From JBBRLG01 sp038231495 (lineage in GTDB: Bacteria; Planctomycetota; Planctomycetia; Gemmatales; Gemmataceae), in contig JBBRLG010000436.1 in assembly GCA_038231495.1 (NCBI GenBank), forward strand, positions 1 to 6,326: DNA of 6,326 nt, given 5' to 3'. Of this stretch, positions 4,656-6,326 are shown in pieces. Below the pieces are notes generated by a model. That model saw only the letters and a program-made list of their open reading frames with translations. It ran no database searches and had not been told where the DNA came from. Both the position numbers and the translations under genes were made by a program. How positions within the stretch are numbered: the stretch's first letter is position 1; each line of letters starts with the position of its first letter.

Positions 4656-6299
4656 ATGTCACGGACGATGCTCACGGGACTGACGGCGGCGGCGCTGGCG
4701 ATTGTCGCGCTGGCCGTCATGGCGACGCGCTACGGCGTCATGGGCGACGAGGTCAAACTGCCGCTCGGCCCCAACAAGTGGAAAGTCACCATGGTCGTTC
4801 AGGGCACGACCACCGGCGACGCGCGCCTGCAAACGGCGGCCCCCCTGGGCATCGGCCGACAGCACGTCCTCAAGGAAAACTTCAGCAGCGAGCAGCTCCT
4901 CAGCAAGCCGCCGGAGGCGCGGAATCCCGACCGCCGGCAAGTCCTGTGGCTGCGCCGCGCGGGACGAGGCGACGGCACGTTCCGCGCCGCTTGCGAGTAT
5001 CACGTCGCGATTGAAGTGCCGCACCCCACCGCGGCCATGGACCGCCTGGCCAGCGGCGTCTATGCCGCGTCGAAGCCCGGCGAAAACCTCGACCCCGAAT
5101 CGCGCAACGCCGGTGACACCGAAGTGATCGCGCAACAGGCCGCCGAATTGTGCGACGGCAAGGACAACAAGGCGGACATGACGGAGGCGCTTTATCGCTT
5201 TGTGACGCTGCAAGTCAAGAACGAGCCGAGCATCCTGGGCCGTTCGGCCCGCGCCGCCGAGTGCTTGAAAGAAAAATCCGGCGACTGCGCGGCGAAGAGC
5301 CGGTTACTGGTGGCGCTCCTGCGCAGCAAGGGCGTCCCGGCCCGCATCGTCACCGGCGTGACGTTGACCAAGGGGCCGCAGCAGCGCGGCCACTACTGGG
5401 TCGAGGCCTGGGTTTACGACCACTGGATTTCGCTCTGCCCGTTCTACGACCACTTCCGGCACGTCCCCTCGACGTACCTCGTCTTCGGCTACGGCGACAA
5501 GCCGCTGGTCCGCGGCCGCAACGTCAAGGACGTGGACGCTGTGTTCCTGGTGGAACACCAGCCGCTGGTGGACCCCGCCGACGCCAAGGGGTCGCCGGTA
5601 CTGACGTTCTTCCGCGCCATTTCGCTGTACATGCTGCCGCCCGCGGAACAACGGCTCGTCGAAATCTTGCTCCTGTTGCCGCTCGCCGCGCTGATTATTT
5701 GCGTCTTTCGCAACGTGATCGGCATAAACAGTTTTGGCACCTTCGCGCCGGCGCTGGTCGGCCTGTCGTTCCGCGAATTCCACAGCTTGCCCGGCTTCTT
5801 TGTGTTCGTGGCGATCCTGCTGGTCGGCTGGCTGATGCGGCGCGTGCTGGACCAATACCACCTGTTGCAAGTGCCGCGCGTGTCGATGATGTTGACCCTC
5901 ATCATGATGGTGCTCATCGCGCTCATCATCGGCGCCAACCTCGAAGACTTGCCGGCGACGAAATACATTTCCCTGTTCCCGCTCGTGATTCTGACCGGCA
6001 TGGTGGAGCGCTTCTGGACGCTCGAAACGGAGGACGGCACGTCGTCCTCGTTCCGGACCCTGCTGTCCACGATGGGCATTGCGGCGACCATTTCGCTGGT
6101 GTGCAGCCTGCACGCGGTGGTCGATCAACTCTTCCGGTTCCCGGAGACACTCGGCTTGATCATGGCGGCCCAGTTGCTTATAGGCCGCTACACGGGCTAC
6201 CGCTTCATGGAACTGTTGCGCTTCCGCGACTTCGTGAAGACGGCGGCCCTGACGACGCCGAGGGTGCGCTACTTCGACGAGGGTGCCGCGGCGGTGTGA
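4656..6299 (+). CDS. Transglutaminase-fold domain fused to seven membrane helices (7TM_transglut family)
   Basis: 547 residues from ATG 4656. An N-terminal hydrophobic segment (about 5-24) anchors the protein. Residues about 30-165 are a soluble region with no motif I recognise. Residues 165-270 carry the transglutaminase core: EALYRFVTLQV, EKSGDC211AAKS, LLRSKGVPARIVTG, GH246YWVEAW, then W257-ISLC261P. Cys211 and His246 match the catalytic positions, but the Asp expected in the 'W-x3-D-P' motif is Cys261, so activity is doubtful. After a linker come about seven membrane helices (roughly 334-351, 356-373, 379-397, 408-427, 434-449, 467-487, 496-513). They carry family signatures: INSFGTFAPALVGLSFRE, the QVPRVSMMLTLI segment, LTGMVERFW and GRYTGYRFMELLRFR. 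The soluble domain is expected outside the membrane. The family usually neighbours an ATP-grasp glutamate-ligase-like enzyme and a pepsin-like protease and is thought to belong to a peptide synthesis or modification system. Here its upstream neighbour is a secreted C25-like peptidase. The downstream gene is not in view. Confidence 0.93.
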   Translation: MSRTMLTGLTAAALAIVALAVMATRYGVMGDEVKLPLGPNKWKVTMVVQGTTTGDARLQTAAPLGIGRQHVLKENFSSEQLLSKPPEARNPDRRQVLWLRRAGRGDGTFRAACEYHVAIEVPHPTAAMDRLASGVYAASKPGENLDPESRNAGDTEVIAQQAAELCDGKDNKADMTEALYRFVTLQVKNEPSILGRSARAAECLKEKSGDCAAKSRLLVALLRSKGVPARIVTGVTLTKGPQQRGHYWVEAWVYDHWISLCPFYDHFRHVPSTYLVFGYGDKPLVRGRNVKDVDAVFLVEHQPLVDPADAKGSPVLTFFRAISLYMLPPAEQRLVEILLLLPLAALIICVFRNVIGINSFGTFAPALVGLSFREFHSLPGFFVFVAILLVGWLMRRVLDQYHLLQVPRVSMMLTLIMMVLIALIIGANLEDLPATKYISLFPLVILTGMVERFWTLETEDGTSSSFRTLLSTMGIAATISLVCSLHAVVDQLFRFPETLGLIMAAQLLIGRYTGYRFMELLRFRDFVKTAALTTPRVRYFDEGAAAV

Positions 6300-6326
6300 T
6301 TGAGACCATTAACCCGGGATTGCCGC

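Noticed and set aside
5304..6128. 274-residue minus-strand frame
   Set aside because: Antisense shadow of the 7TM gene; rich in His, Arg and Gln as expected from complementing membrane-helix codons.

Overview
The window reads like a chromosomal segment of a GC-rich bacterium, most likely a planctomycete of the Gemmata/Pirellula type. This is an inference from the gene families (a transglutaminase/7TM membrane protein and a secreted gingipain-like protein), from the many intergenic repeats, and from GTG starts; no marker gene is present to prove it. All recognisable genes are on the + strand.

The left part (1-1127) is an accessory, repeat-rich block. An antitoxin-like gene (242-460) overlaps a RelE/ParE-type toxin frame (457-756) that carries one in-frame TAG, so the toxin is probably dead. 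The pair sits between two inverted copies of a small non-coding element: a partial copy at 1-138 and a complete 250-bp copy at 773-1022. The complete copy has 25-bp terminal inverted repeats and a perfect 11-bp target duplication, i.e. it is a MITE. All three visible element ends face a T-tract about 11-12 bases outside the element, which suggests a symmetric target preference.

The middle part (1128-2439) holds an HNH-nuclease-like gene with a second zinc-binding cluster at its C-terminus. It is followed by 535 bases without a gene. These contain overlapping polypurine direct repeats (1923-2084) and a 146-bp imperfect palindromic element (2116-2261).

The right part (2440-6299) has the higher-GC coding style and is probably a two-gene or larger transcription unit. 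The first gene encodes a secreted protein with cell-wall-binding-repeat-like N-terminal segments and a C25 (gingipain/caspase-like, clan CD) peptidase region with a visible His/Cys pair. After 134 bases, which include a perfect 7-bp-stem hairpin, comes an N-terminally anchored transglutaminase-fold domain fused to seven membrane helices (7TM_transglut family). In that protein the Cys and His of the transglutaminase triad remain, but the usual Asp position is Cys. Other bacteria pair this family with an ATP-grasp peptide ligase and a pepsin-like protease. The next gene lies outside the window, so that partnership cannot be tested here. The pairing of a secreted caspase-like peptidase with a 7TM transglutaminase is the best candidate in the window for an undescribed system, probably one acting on the cell surface or on peptides.
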